DNA from: CAJQQY01 sp045104975
GTDB taxonomy: Bacteria > Bacteroidota > Bacteroidia > Chitinophagales > Saprospiraceae
Assembly: GCA_045104975.1 (NCBI GenBank)
Contig: JBGCCY010000035.1
Span: forward strand, 73,748-137,747
Length of the DNA stretch: 64,000 bases
Direction of reading: 5' to 3'
In this document: piece after piece, positions 35,679 through 43,663 of the stretch
Layout of the letters: each line of letters opens with the position of its first letter
How positions within the stretch are numbered: position 1 is the first letter of the stretch
The notes under the pieces: model-generated
Seen by the model: the letters and a program-made list of their open reading frames with translations, nothing else
Database searches by the model: none
What the model was told of the DNA's origin: nothing
Translations under genes and position numbers: made by a program

Positions 35679-37115
35679 TTAAAAATCATCTTTATTTTTG
35701 TTGAAATCAAATTTTCTCTGGCCTTTGATTTTTCCTCCAAAGTAAAAATTCAGACCTAGATTACCTCTCCAATAAAAGTCATTATATTTTCCTTGTTGGA
35801 TATCATCAAACTCATCACTAAAAATATAATTATAATCTACCGAGGCTCGAATTCCAACATTATTATTAAGCATATATTCAATTCCTCCCCCAATATTTAC
35901 TTTTTGGTAAAATTGATTTCCTAGATCAAAACGACCTGTTACATTTTCCGTAATCACTCCTCCTCCTCCAAAAACGTAAGGAGTAAAAACATCAAAGGGA
36001 AGTAATCGATACTCGCCTCCAAGTTCCAAGAAACTCACATCTGCATTATAATATTGTTCTGTTGCCATCTCACTCAAGCCATAATTTAAGTAACCACTAA
36101 AAGATGGATTTGGAGTATATTTTAATTGTAAGCCTATTCCAGTTCTTAATTTTGAACCAGGATAATCTCCCATATAATAAAGGCTAGATGATGCTCCTCC
36201 AATCATCCAACTCTTTCTACGATTGTTCATTTCTTTTCCAAAAATATCGGTCTTTGGAATTCTTTTTCTTTCTTTTTTATAATCTAAAATAGCTCTATCA
36301 ACGATCATTCTTGGTTCTTTCAATTCCCAAAGTTTATCTTCAATTCCTTCGATGATTAAACTCTCTACCGCTTTTTCTATCGCTTCTGTCACCGCCATAT
36401 CTGACGGTTCGTTATAAGTGTATCCTGTTTCAGCTTCTAATAATCTACCAAATTTGACAAAGCGAAAAATCCCGATGTCAACAGCTTGGGAGAGAATAGT
36501 TTTTGATGTATAAACGGTTTTAAGAATTTTTCCATTACTGGTAGATACTGCCCGTAAATATATTGTTACACGATCTTGGCGATATTGAGATCCTCCACCT
36601 GTTCCAAAATATCGAAGCCCAGCTCCACCTGTAATAACATTAGAATCGTAAGAAATTATTCCACCTTCCAATATCACACCTGCAAAAAGAAGCGCAGGAA
36701 GTACAGGTGTATTTCCTCCATTCCCAGCAGAATATTGACTGTGGCTAGAGCGAATTATTTTACGCTCGTTTAATAGATTACTAACATTTTCTCTTTCAAT
36801 AGGAACAAACCAATTAGAATTTTCTAATGCTTTTATCAAAATAGTCGTAGCTCCTTGAGTCACGGCTGTTGACCAACTTGCTCCAGTATTTGAAGGTTTG
36901 TATTGTCCGGTTTGATCTCGAAATTTGTAAACTGCTACAACAATCTTATCTTTTGGAGGTGGCAAACTTCTTAACCGAATAGTACTTTCAGTTGCTTCTC
37001 CTAAACGAGCACTCGTATTTTTTATCGGTTGATAAACTACTCGACCACAACCACTCCACATCAAAAAGAGTAGAAAGGTCAAAATAATTTTCATGGAAAA
37101 ATCAATTCGCTTCAT
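35679..37115 (-). CDS. csgG: Curli secretion channel CsgG with C-terminal beta-barrel extension
   Basis: A 478-residue lipoprotein from ATG 37115 (Cys23 in LMWSGCG). Residues ~45-270 match CsgG: VVAVYKFRDQTGQYKP, NWFVPIERENVSNLLNERKIIR and the FRFVKFGRLLEAETGYTYNEP segment. CsgG forms the nonameric outer-membrane pore for curli subunits and is usually ~280 residues. Here another ~170 residues follow, with alternating strands and Gly-rich turns (SSSLYYMGDYPGSKLRTGIG, VFGGGGVITE, ending NLGLNFYFGGK), like an OmpA-type barrel domain. Such tails are seen in Bacteroidota homologues; their function is unknown. Confidence 0.92.
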   Translation of the reverse strand: MKRIDFSMKIILTFLLFLMWSGCGRVVYQPIKNTSARLGEATESTIRLRSLPPPKDKIVVAVYKFRDQTGQYKPSNTGASWSTAVTQGATTILIKALENSNWFVPIERENVSNLLNERKIIRSSHSQYSAGNGGNTPVLPALLFAGVILEGGIISYDSNVITGGAGLRYFGTGGGSQYRQDRVTIYLRAVSTSNGKILKTVYTSKTILSQAVDIGIFRFVKFGRLLEAETGYTYNEPSDMAVTEAIEKAVESLIIEGIEDKLWELKEPRMIVDRAILDYKKERKRIPKTDIFGKEMNNRRKSWMIGGASSSLYYMGDYPGSKLRTGIGLQLKYTPNPSFSGYLNYGLSEMATEQYYNADVSFLELGGEYRLLPFDVFTPYVFGGGGVITENVTGRFDLGNQFYQKVNIGGGIEYMLNNNVGIRASVDYNYIFSDEFDDIQQGKYNDFYWRGNLGLNFYFGGKIKGQRKFDFNKNKDDF

Positions 37116-37153
37116 GATAAGTTGAATATTTTTTATCGATATCAAAAATCGAC

Positions 37154-37191
37154 AAAGACTAACGATTAGATTTAACTAATCATCAGTCTTT
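37154..37191. other. Hairpin between csgF and csgG
   Basis: A two-part stem pairs AAAGACT (37154) with AGTCTTT (37185) and GATTAG (37164) with CTAATC (37176), separated by a small internal loop. On the minus strand it is followed by GTCGATTTTT, a weak T-run, so partial termination is possible. It lies in the 138-base gap between csgF and csgG. Confidence 0.5.
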
Positions 37192-37253
37192 ATTTTTTAA
37201 ATTTTAACAATAGGTGAAATTATTTTGAATAGAAAGTTTAGAAATTCTCTTGA

Positions 37254-37667
37254 TTAATAATAGGGAACAATAATTTGTGTTGTTTCCCCGGTCGTAGGAT
37301 CGGTAATCGTAATAGATAAACCATCCAAAGTAGAAATGACATCTAATCCAAAACTACCTACTTGATAGGTACCATCCTCCAAGGTTGTTTCTCCAAATTG
37401 GCTTCCGGCAATCTGTCGAGACAAGTTGCTTAAAATTTGGCGTTCCAAAGATTGAGTAAATGATTCCAATGCAGATTGGCCATTTCCTCCATCATCTTGT
37501 TCCAATAAATTTTGAGATTGAGCTGAACTCAATAACCAATTATAGTTGAAAGTGTCTCCTCCAAAAGCTGGATTTTTAGGAGTATAAACAAAGTCCTGTG
37601 CTTGTACATTTGAAAATGCTAAAAGGCAAAAAACTCCAATTAGTAAAAGGTGTAAATGCTTTTTCAT
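37254..37667 (-). CDS. csgF: Curli assembly factor CsgF
   Basis: A 137-residue secreted protein with a signal peptide ending at NVQAQ. The mature N-terminus DFVYTPKNPAFGGDTFNYNW is the CsgF signature that plugs into the CsgG pore; LLSSAQSQN follows. The C-terminal half has a beta domain ending in QIIVPYY. In Escherichia coli CsgF couples the nucleator CsgB to the channel. It follows csgE by 11 bp. Confidence 0.95.
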   Translation of the reverse strand: MKKHLHLLLIGVFCLLAFSNVQAQDFVYTPKNPAFGGDTFNYNWLLSSAQSQNLLEQDDGGNGQSALESFTQSLERQILSNLSRQIAGSQFGETTLEDGTYQVGSFGLDVISTLDGLSITITDPTTGETTQIIVPYY

Positions 37668-37678
37668 AAATTCTTTTT

Positions 37679-38578
37679 TTAATAAATTCCACTTCCCATC
37701 GTATCTCCTGCCTCCATATCTTGTTTTAAATTTTCATTTTTTGTTAAATAACTTTTGATATATGAAATCGTAAAATTAGCTTCTTCTTCAATCAGTCCAT
37801 TACGAGGTTGAAGGAATCGATATAGGACAACATTCTCATTGACCTCTATAGAAATTCTAGCTCCAAGTCCCCTACTTGGCATCTCTCTAATGGTAATTAA
37901 AAAATCTTTTGCACCAGCTGGAGGATTCCATCTGTTGTAAAAGATTTCATAAAAATCTCTTCCTATTTTGGATCTAGTTTCATCTAGAATCAAGCCGTCA
38001 ATTTCTATTGCGTCTAAATTGTTTCTAGCATTCGGTAAGGCTTTCTTTGCGATTGGTGGCTCTGGTGGGGAAGGTTGAACTAAGGTCGAATCTACTTGAG
38101 TGCTGATAAGTGTATCCGTATTTACCAAATCATTCTTCAAGTTAAATACTTTAAAAATGATAACAAAGTATTCTTGCTTTTTTAAATCAATTTTTGTCTC
38201 AGAAATAATGTGTGGATAAAAAGGTTCAGCGACTATTTCTCCAGTTAATTTTTTGTCAAAAAATCCTGCCTGCGTTTCTTTGTGAATTTCCATTTCCCAT
38301 TTTAATGAGATGGAATCCTCTGTCATATTGATGCCTAAGGCTTTGACAAATACAGTATCATTTTCTTCTATAAAATCAATCCATACTTTTACACTCGTAG
38401 AGTCTAAAGCATAGATCATAGATATACTACTACAAAGAGTCAAATAAATTATAACAATCGTGCTCTTTAAGAATCTACCCCATCTTAATGTTAGTTTTTT
38501 TTCAAAAAAAGTCAAAACAATAGAATCCCAAATAGAATTTGGAGGCATATTTTTTTTATTAAAAAATGCATTTTCCAT
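37679..38578 (-). CDS. csgE: CsgE with an extra CsgH-like N-terminal domain
   Basis: A 299-residue protein. A hydrophobic segment at ~38-57 is the likely signal or anchor. Residues ~189-280 match CsgE, the adaptor that feeds subunits to CsgG: DGLILDETRSKIGRDFYEIF, then NRWNPPAGAKDFLITIRE and FLQPRNGLIEEE. CsgE of E. coli is ~130 residues. The extra domain at ~62-157 (VFVKALGINMTEDSISLKWE, HKETQAGFFDKKLTGEI) has the length and strand pattern of CsgH, an Ig-like curli-fibre inhibitor known from other bacteria. This second match is my inference. A Pro-rich linker (170-178) joins the two. Confidence 0.85.
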   Translation of the reverse strand: MENAFFNKKNMPPNSIWDSIVLTFFEKKLTLRWGRFLKSTIVIIYLTLCSSISMIYALDSTSVKVWIDFIEENDTVFVKALGINMTEDSISLKWEMEIHKETQAGFFDKKLTGEIVAEPFYPHIISETKIDLKKQEYFVIIFKVFNLKNDLVNTDTLISTQVDSTLVQPSPPEPPIAKKALPNARNNLDAIEIDGLILDETRSKIGRDFYEIFYNRWNPPAGAKDFLITIREMPSRGLGARISIEVNENVVLYRFLQPRNGLIEEEANFTISYIKSYLTKNENLKQDMEAGDTMGSGIY

Positions 38579-38620
38579 TATTTTAGTGTTTTCTCAAATA
38601 GTAAATTCTTCTGTATTCTA

Positions 38621-38669
38621 AAAACAAAAATTAGCCGTAACTAATTGTTTACCAATTATTTACGACTAA
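38621..38669 (-). terminator. Terminator-like hairpin between csgB and csgE
   Basis: On the minus strand a long stem (TTAG, CGTAA and TAATTG blocks pairing at 38631-38669, with single mismatches and a 5-base loop) is followed by TTTTTGTTTT. It lies inside the operon, 18 bases after the csgB stop. It can act as an attenuator that lowers expression of csgE-csgF-csgG relative to the fibre genes. Confidence 0.65.
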
Positions 38670-38686
38670 TAAATTGTTTCAATATT

Positions 38687-39247
38687 CTAATTGTTATTCG
38701 ATTGAATTACCTGAACTGACATATTATCACCAACTTGTCGGACAATAATATTTTGTTCTGTAAGACCATCTTGTGTATGGGTAATTTCATTGTCGTTACC
38801 CTGTTGAATCAATTCAATATACGTATTAGAAGTGTTCGTCAAATTCTGATTAATAACATTTCGTCTTCCTTCTTGTTTGATGACAAAAGTATTTTCAGAA
38901 CCTTCTAAATTCAGAGTATATTCATTCCTGTTACCTTTCTGAAGAACTACAGTTTGGTTAAGCATTCCTGCTTGTTTGACCGCAGTAAAATTTCGTTTAC
39001 CGACTTGCAAAACCTTCACTAAATTTTCAGAAGAAGTGCCTTGCTGATCTTGAACAATACTCACCGTATTCTTTTTTCCAATTTGATTCACATAGGCTTC
39101 GTTTCCACTACCATTCAAATCTGCTTCAATCAATTCATCTGCAGTTTTTACCAAATCATCTTGCGTCAAGGTTTGACTAAAAAGACCTGTCGCTAAAAAG
39201 CAACAAATAGTAAAAACGGTGATTCCTTTTTTTAAAGTAATTTTCAT
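38687..39247 (-). CDS. csgB: Curlin repeat protein, CsgB-like nucleator candidate
   Basis: A 186-residue secreted protein with a signal peptide ending near GLFSQ. About eight curlin half-repeats of the form Q-x-G-x-x-N follow (VNQIGKKNTVSIVQDQQG, VLQVGKRNFTAVKQAG, LQKGNRNEYTL). It has more charged residues (Lys, Arg, Glu) than the protein encoded upstream, as is usual for CsgB. It is therefore the likely minor, nucleating subunit; this assignment is by order and composition, not proven. Confidence 0.85.
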   Translation of the reverse strand: MKITLKKGITVFTICCFLATGLFSQTLTQDDLVKTADELIEADLNGSGNEAYVNQIGKKNTVSIVQDQQGTSSENLVKVLQVGKRNFTAVKQAGMLNQTVVLQKGNRNEYTLNLEGSENTFVIKQEGRRNVINQNLTNTSNTYIELIQQGNDNEITHTQDGLTEQNIIVRQVGDNMSVQVIQSNNN

Positions 39248-39259
39248 GATTTAAAAATT

Positions 39260-39332
39260 CGTTGGACGTTAAACCTTTGACGTTTGGAATACGAATTTTC
39301 ATCGTAAAACGTAAAACGTCCATCGTCCAACG
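39260..39332. repeat. Inverted repeat of the CGTTGGACG type between csgA and csgB
   Basis: CGTTGGACG (39260) pairs with CGTCCAACG (39324), and inner ACGTTT / AAACGT and TACGA / TCGTA blocks also pair, separated by an 11-base internal loop. It is rich in CGT words, unlike the flanking genes. It fills the 91-base gap between csgA and csgB and would form a long hairpin in the operon mRNA. Confidence 0.7.
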
Positions 39333-39338
39333 TATTTA

Positions 39339-40187
39339 TTAATTTTCAGATTGAGTTACTCCTACTGTATTACCATTACCAGTTTGATTAACTAAGTTAA
39401 TGTGACTAGTTCCATTTTGGTTATTAGAAGAAACGTTTTGATTTCCAACTTGGAAAGTTGCAGAAGTATTCATACTTCCTTGCTGAGAAAGTTCAATTGT
39501 ATTCTCATCTCCAACTTGACTTAACTCAACATCATTTTGTCCTCCTGCGAAATTGTTATTTCCGTTTTGAGCAGCAATGATAGTATTGTTATTTCCTTCT
39601 TGTAATGCACTTACATTGTTAGAAACTCCTGTTTGTTGTAAAATAGTAGTATTAGCATCTCCAAATTGATCTACCAACATGTTACTATTTTCTCCATTCA
39701 TTTCTTGAGTTACTAAATTATCATTACCTACAGTATTAGCTACAGTTTGATTATTACCTAAACCAGAACCAGTAATGTTTTGAACGATTTTGTTGTTGTT
39801 TCCTTGTTGAAAACCAATCAAATTACTGTTATCTGTAACAGCTTCTTGACGAATAATATTTAAGTTACCCTCAGAAGTTGAAGTTGCAGTATTATTATCA
39901 CCTGTTAAAAGGTTGATATTATTATTGTTATCTCCAATTTGAGTTAAAGCTACAACATTGTTGTTTCCCGTGTATTGCATTTCTCCATTATTAGCAGCTC
40001 CTGTTTGAACAGCAGATACAGAGTTGTCGTTTCCAGTTTGTCGTACAAACGAAACGTTTTGATTTCCTACTTGAGTTACAGAGGTTGCATTGTCATTTCC
40101 CTCTTGCTGAGTGTTACTTGAATTAGTTTGTGCAAAAGACATAGTGCATGCAAAAACGAATACGAAAAGAATAGTTAATTTCTTCAT
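39339..40187 (-). CDS. csgA: Curlin major fibre subunit, CsgA-like
   Basis: A 282-residue secreted protein with signal peptide ending at MSFAQ. The mature part is almost only curlin half-repeats at 11-residue steps with Q-x-G-x-x-N (QEGNDN, QVGNQN, QTGNDN, QQGNNN, QVGDEN), about 23 in all. It is Asn/Gln/Gly/Thr-rich with few charged residues. E. coli CsgA has five full repeats in ~150 residues, so this fibre unit is about twice as long. A run of ten A lies directly before the start codon region (40194-40203 as T on the plus strand). Confidence 0.92.
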   Translation of the reverse strand: MKKLTILFVFVFACTMSFAQTNSSNTQQEGNDNATSVTQVGNQNVSFVRQTGNDNSVSAVQTGAANNGEMQYTGNNNVVALTQIGDNNNNINLLTGDNNTATSTSEGNLNIIRQEAVTDNSNLIGFQQGNNNKIVQNITGSGLGNNQTVANTVGNDNLVTQEMNGENSNMLVDQFGDANTTILQQTGVSNNVSALQEGNNNTIIAAQNGNNNFAGGQNDVELSQVGDENTIELSQQGSMNTSATFQVGNQNVSSNNQNGTSHINLVNQTGNGNTVGVTQSEN

Positions 40188-40342
40188 GTTAAATTTTTTT
40201 TTTACTGGTGTTAGTAATTGTTTATGTTAAAAAATATATGGCGGGCTCGTGTAATAAGCCATTCCAATCAATAAAGTTATAGGAACTACTTTGGTTTTAC
40301 CATACCGATAAATCCGTATTTTTACCTTAAGTAATTTCCCTT

Positions 40343-40359
40343 AGTGAATCAAATTCACT
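40343..40359. promoter_or_regulatory. Palindromic operator candidate upstream of csgA
   Basis: A perfect 17-bp palindrome, AGTGAAT-CAA-ATTCACT, sits between the NarL-type regulator gene and csgA, 156 bases before the csgA start. It has no T-run, so it does not look like a terminator. Its size fits a dimeric LuxR/NarL-type binding site. This is an inference. Confidence 0.45.
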
Positions 40360-40387
40360 TATGTCTTCGGTTTAGGATGAGATAAAA

Positions 40388-41047
40388 TTAGCCCAATGAA
40401 GGGTCTAGTTGATGTATGAAATGAAAATAATATTTGGCTAAGCCAACTACGTTTCTCACTTTCAATTTTTGCATCAAATTTCGTTTATGAGTTTCAACGG
40501 TTCTAGGACTAATGAAAAGTTGATGAGCAATTTCTTTATTTGTCATCTCTTCAGATACATACTTTAAAATTTCTAATTCTCGAGATGTAACTGAAAATTG
40601 ATTAAATACTTCTTCTAATTTTTTTTCTTTATTAGAGTTTTCAAAGATGGTTTTGGAAAGGTTACTTGAAAAATAACTATGCCCAGAGTGAATAGTTTTT
40701 ACTGCTCTAATCAATTCTTCTGGAGTAGAATCTTTAATTAAATATCCCGAGGCACCTGCCCTCAGCATTTCAATAACATAATTATTTCCGACATGGCTGG
40801 TCAACGCTAATACTTTTATTTCCAATAATTGTACTATTCGTTTAGCATATTCTGTTCCACAAGAATCTGGAAAAGAAATATCCATTACTACTAAATCAGG
40901 TTGCAATTCCAAACTTAATGAGAAGGCTTCTTCAGCTGATTCTGCCTCTCCTATAACTTGAAACATTTCTATTTTTTCAAAAATTTGCTTAATTCCATAT
41001 CTAAAAAGATGATGGTCATCAGCTAACAAAATTGAAATCTTTTCCAT
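40388..41047 (-). CDS. NarL/LuxR-type response regulator, candidate curli regulator
   Basis: A 219-residue response regulator. The receiver domain has the acidic pair Asp10-Asp11, phospho-acceptor Asp56 (LVVMDISFPD), a Thr/Ser-containing LALTSH segment and Lys in YLIKDSTPEEL. The LuxR-type HTH is at ~155-212 (SVTSRELEILKYVSEEMTNK, then FISPRTVETHKRNLMQKL). It lies directly upstream of csgA on the same strand. Its place parallels CsgD of enterobacteria, which is also LuxR-type, but homology by descent is not implied. No kinase gene adjoins. Confidence 0.93.
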   Translation of the reverse strand: MEKISILLADDHHLFRYGIKQIFEKIEMFQVIGEAESAEEAFSLSLELQPDLVVMDISFPDSCGTEYAKRIVQLLEIKVLALTSHVGNNYVIEMLRAGASGYLIKDSTPEELIRAVKTIHSGHSYFSSNLSKTIFENSNKEKKLEEVFNQFSVTSRELEILKYVSEEMTNKEIAHQLFISPRTVETHKRNLMQKLKVRNVVGLAKYYFHFIHQLDPSLG

Positions 41048-41132
41048 TGCGATAAAATCTAAAATTCACGGGTGACCTCTTGCTTAGAGAATGTGTTGTA
41101 ATTATTTGTTTGGTTTAGTACTTGATTAAGCA

Positions 41133-41193
41133 GTTAGACAATTGAAAATGTATTTTATTAGAGTATCTTTTCTAATAGTTTCTATTGTCTAAC
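41133..41193. repeat. Inverted repeat of the TTAGACAATAGAAA type, copy 1
   Basis: Outer arms 41133-41147 and 41179-41193 pair at 14 of 15 positions; inner TATTAGA (41156) pairs exactly with TCTAATA (41171). It lies 86 bases upstream of the response-regulator start. A second copy is at 50384-50464. Confidence 0.8.
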
Positions 41194-41586
41194 CAATTAA
41201 AATACAAAGGTTATTGATTTCACCAATATTTTAATTGATAAAACAAATTAATGAATGAATCAAATCATATAAATATGATTTATTCAAAATATTGAACGCA
41301 TTTAACTTAATACTAATACATAAGCTAAAGACGAATTAACCTTAGTCTTTGGAAATAATAATCGAGGGTCAAAAGATATTTTGGAATGGATTTTTAGTGG
41401 AAGAATGGAATTGAAATGAATCCAATCTTCTCATAGTATTTTAGATTTTTTCTCTTTGCAAACGTGAAGTTATGAATTTTGTACAAATAAAAAAATATTT
41501 TTTTTAATAAATTCTTAATTTGACTCGATATTGGCTTATACTCATAACAATATATATACGGAATTTTATATTTGACATTATTAGCC
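41194..41586. other. AT-rich intergenic region
   Basis: About 390 bases between the inverted repeat upstream of the response-regulator gene and the end of the phosphodiesterase gene. It contains short runs such as AAAAAAATATTTTTTTT near 41490 but no supported open frame, RNA gene or clear terminator. I see nothing else in it. Confidence 0.5.
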
Positions 41587-42084
41587 TTATCCCCTCTTAC
41601 CTAATTCAATTACCTCCATGGCTTCTATTTTTTTTCCATCGATCGCAAACCTTACCATGGTTTTTATTTTATGAAAACCTGAAATTCCAGCAGCACCTGG
41701 ATTAATATGCAAAAGATCATTTTTTCGATCAGGCATAATTTTTAAAATATGAGAATGTCCTGTTATAAAAATATCTGCTTGATGTTCAGCCATTTCTTCT
41801 CGGACTCTCGCGTTGTATCGTCCAGGGTAACCACCAATGTGAGTAATCCATACTTTTACATCTTCGCACATAAATATATTGTTCAATGGAAATGCAGCTC
41901 GAATCGTCGCATTATCAATATTTCCATAAACAGCACGAAGTGGTTTAAAGGCTTCTAATTTCTCCACAACTTCCATGGAACCAATATCGCCTGCATGCCA
42001 GATCTCGTCTACCTCTTTAAAATAATCATAGATTTTTTCATCAAAATAACTATGGGTATCTGAGAGCAATCCAATTCTTTTCAT
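41587..42084 (-). CDS. YfcE/MJ0936-type metallophosphoesterase
   Basis: A 165-residue enzyme with the calcineurin-like metal motifs: LLSDTHSYFD (Asp-x-His), HAGDIGS, YGNID (Asn-x-Asp), and the late GHSH and INPGA segments. The family hydrolyses phosphodiesters in vitro; cell substrates are mostly unknown. The neighbouring DUF4231 gene lies 100 bp upstream on the same strand, with an inverted repeat between. Confidence 0.93.
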   Translation of the reverse strand: MKRIGLLSDTHSYFDEKIYDYFKEVDEIWHAGDIGSMEVVEKLEAFKPLRAVYGNIDNATIRAAFPLNNIFMCEDVKVWITHIGGYPGRYNARVREEMAEHQADIFITGHSHILKIMPDRKNDLLHINPGAAGISGFHKIKTMVRFAIDGKKIEAMEVIELGKRG

Positions 42085-42100
42085 AGATGTTTATTTTGGG

Positions 42101-42177
42101 TATTGGGATCTTAAGAATAGAGTATTGAGGTTAAATATTCGTCGTGGTCTCAATACTCAAATCTCTTAATTTCAATA
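42101..42177. repeat. Inverted repeat of the GAGTATTGAG type
   Basis: The left arm 42101-42129 and the right arm 42149-42177 share GAGTATTGAG and TTAAGA blocks in inverted order, with mismatches and a one-base length difference. It fills the gap between the DUF4231 gene and the metallophosphoesterase gene. No T-run follows on the minus strand. Confidence 0.6.
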
Positions 42178-42184
42178 ATTTTGT

Positions 42185-42658
42185 TCAATCTTCTTTTTCA
42201 ACTTTTATTTCACTTAAAGCACTTTCCGCCCAATTCTTATTTTCCGTGGTCAAAATAGTTTCAATTCTTTCTACAAAAAATTGAAATGAACTATCTCTTT
42301 TGTAAACACTTGATTTAGTTGCAAAAAAGAACTTCTCTCTTTTCAGCGCTTCCAAAGTTTGACGATAACCAATCCATTCATTTTGAAAATCATATAATGA
42401 CAAAATTCCTTCGGCTGCAGCAATCAAAACTCCAACTGCTGCTATGATGTATTTGAAATAAGCATAAACATCAATCATGGTCACTAAAAAAGGAATAGAG
42501 ACCGATAATATAATAACGAATAATTTAACTCTGTGATAATTTTTTTTACTTGAACTACTTTTTCCTTCCATCCAACTTTCTTGATCTTGCACTCTTTCAT
42601 GCAGATAAGTTTCGAGTCCCATGTCAATATATTCTTGCATTGATTTTGTAGCTGCCAT
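42185..42658 (-). CDS. DUF4231 (SLATT-like) two-helix membrane protein
   Basis: A 157-residue protein. A charged N-terminal helical part (QDQESWMEGKSSSSKKNYHR) is followed by two membrane helices (LFVIILSVSIPFLVTMIDVY and YIIAAVGVLIAAAEGILSL) and a long C-terminal helix with the family segment WIGYRQTLEALKREKFFFAT. DUF4231 belongs to the SLATT superfamily, predicted in comparative work to be membrane effectors linked to nucleotide or conflict systems. No such partner gene is seen here, so the role is open. Confidence 0.82.
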   Translation of the reverse strand: MAATKSMQEYIDMGLETYLHERVQDQESWMEGKSSSSKKNYHRVKLFVIILSVSIPFLVTMIDVYAYFKYIIAAVGVLIAAAEGILSLYDFQNEWIGYRQTLEALKREKFFFATKSSVYKRDSSFQFFVERIETILTTENKNWAESALSEIKVEKED

Positions 42659-42752
42659 GATTTATCATTTTGATTTTTTATAAAATTGTAAAATAGAACT
42701 TTTTAAATATTTTTTCATAAAACAATAGAATAGATTTCCACGTAAAATTTTC

Positions 42753-42760
42753 TAAATTTG
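42753..42760 (+). promoter_or_regulatory. Candidate -7 promoter element of scoA-scoB
   Basis: TAAATTTG is a perfect TAnnTTTG match, 94 bases before the start at 42854, so the leader would be longer than for the other genes. No clear -33 element. Confidence 0.4.
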
Positions 42761-42853
42761 ACCAGAACTACGTAGCTCCCATTTTGTAAATACCATCATT
42801 CATTAATATTCGAAGTTGGAGCTTTAAATTACTTTAAATTAAATTTTTAATCT

Positions 42854-43561
42854 ATGAATAAATTAGTTGCGAATGCAAAGGAAGCCGTTCAGGATATCGA
42901 AACAGGAATGACTTTGATGTTAGGTGGTTTTGGTTTGTGTGGAATACCCGAAAATTGTATTGCTGCATTAGTAGAAAAAGGCATTTCTGATTTGACCTGC
43001 ATTTCAAATAATGCAGGTGTCGATGATTTTGGCCTAGGTTTACTTTTACAAAAAAGACAAATCAAAAAAATGATTTCTTCTTACGTTGGAGAAAATGATG
43101 AATTTGAACGTCAAATGCTAAGTGGAGAATTGGAAGTTGATTTAATTCCTCAAGGTTCCTTGGCTGCTAGATGCCAAGCTGGTGGTTCAGGAATTCCTGC
43201 ATTTTTTACACCGGCAGGTTATGGAACGGAAGTCGCTTTTGGAAAAGAAGTTCGATATTTTAATGGCAAACCTCATATTTTAGAACATGCCTTAACTGCT
43301 GATTTTGCTATCGTCAAAGCATGGAAAGGTGATCGGTATGGGAATCTTTTATTCAAAGGAACTGCTCGGAATTTTAATCCTCTCATGGCTATGGCTGGAA
43401 AAATTACCATCGCAGAAGTAGAAGAATTGGTTGAACCTGGCGAACTTGATCCAAATAACATCCATACTCCAGGAATATTTGTTCAACGAATTTTCCAAGG
43501 AGAAAAATATGAAAAACGAATTGTGCAGAGAACAGTTAGACAACGGGAAAGTAACGGTTAA
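42854..43561 (+). CDS. scoA: 3-oxoacid CoA-transferase subunit A
   Basis: A 235-residue cytosolic subunit with the oxyanion/CoA motif MLGGFGLCGIPENCI near residue 20 and the family blocks DLTCISNNAGVDDFGLG and FFTPAGYGTEVAFGKE. With subunit B it moves CoA from succinyl-CoA to acetoacetate, or a related acid pair. The gene order A-B is standard, but here the genes are 102 bp apart because an inverted repeat lies between. Confidence 0.96.
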   Translation: MNKLVANAKEAVQDIETGMTLMLGGFGLCGIPENCIAALVEKGISDLTCISNNAGVDDFGLGLLLQKRQIKKMISSYVGENDEFERQMLSGELEVDLIPQGSLAARCQAGGSGIPAFFTPAGYGTEVAFGKEVRYFNGKPHILEHALTADFAIVKAWKGDRYGNLLFKGTARNFNPLMAMAGKITIAEVEELVEPGELDPNNIHTPGIFVQRIFQGEKYEKRIVQRTVRQRESNG

Positions 43562-43658
43562 TAATTAATGGTAAATGGTTAATATTATTTCTTAAACCCT
43601 CTTTATTAGCCACTTATCCTTAGACATTAACAATTCACCATTCACAATTAACCATTAA
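43552..43658. repeat. Inverted repeat of the AACCATTCACCATTCACA type, copy 1
   Basis: The left arm 43552-43582 and the right arm 43628-43657 pair at about 24 of 30 positions. The left arm overlaps the last codons of scoA, and the right arm ends just before scoB. The right arm matches 57364-57396 at 28 of 33 positions. Confidence 0.75.
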
Positions 43659-43663
43659 AAAAG

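Noticed and set aside
39339..40187. Regular DNA repeats resembling a CRISPR array
   Set aside because: The spacing is 33 bases in frame and encodes curlin half-repeats. There are no identical repeats with unique spacers and no cas genes.
41048..41586. Possible RNA gene in the 539-base gap
   Set aside because: I found no tRNA-like cloverleaf, no conserved RNA motif and only one inverted repeat; the rest is AT-rich without structure.
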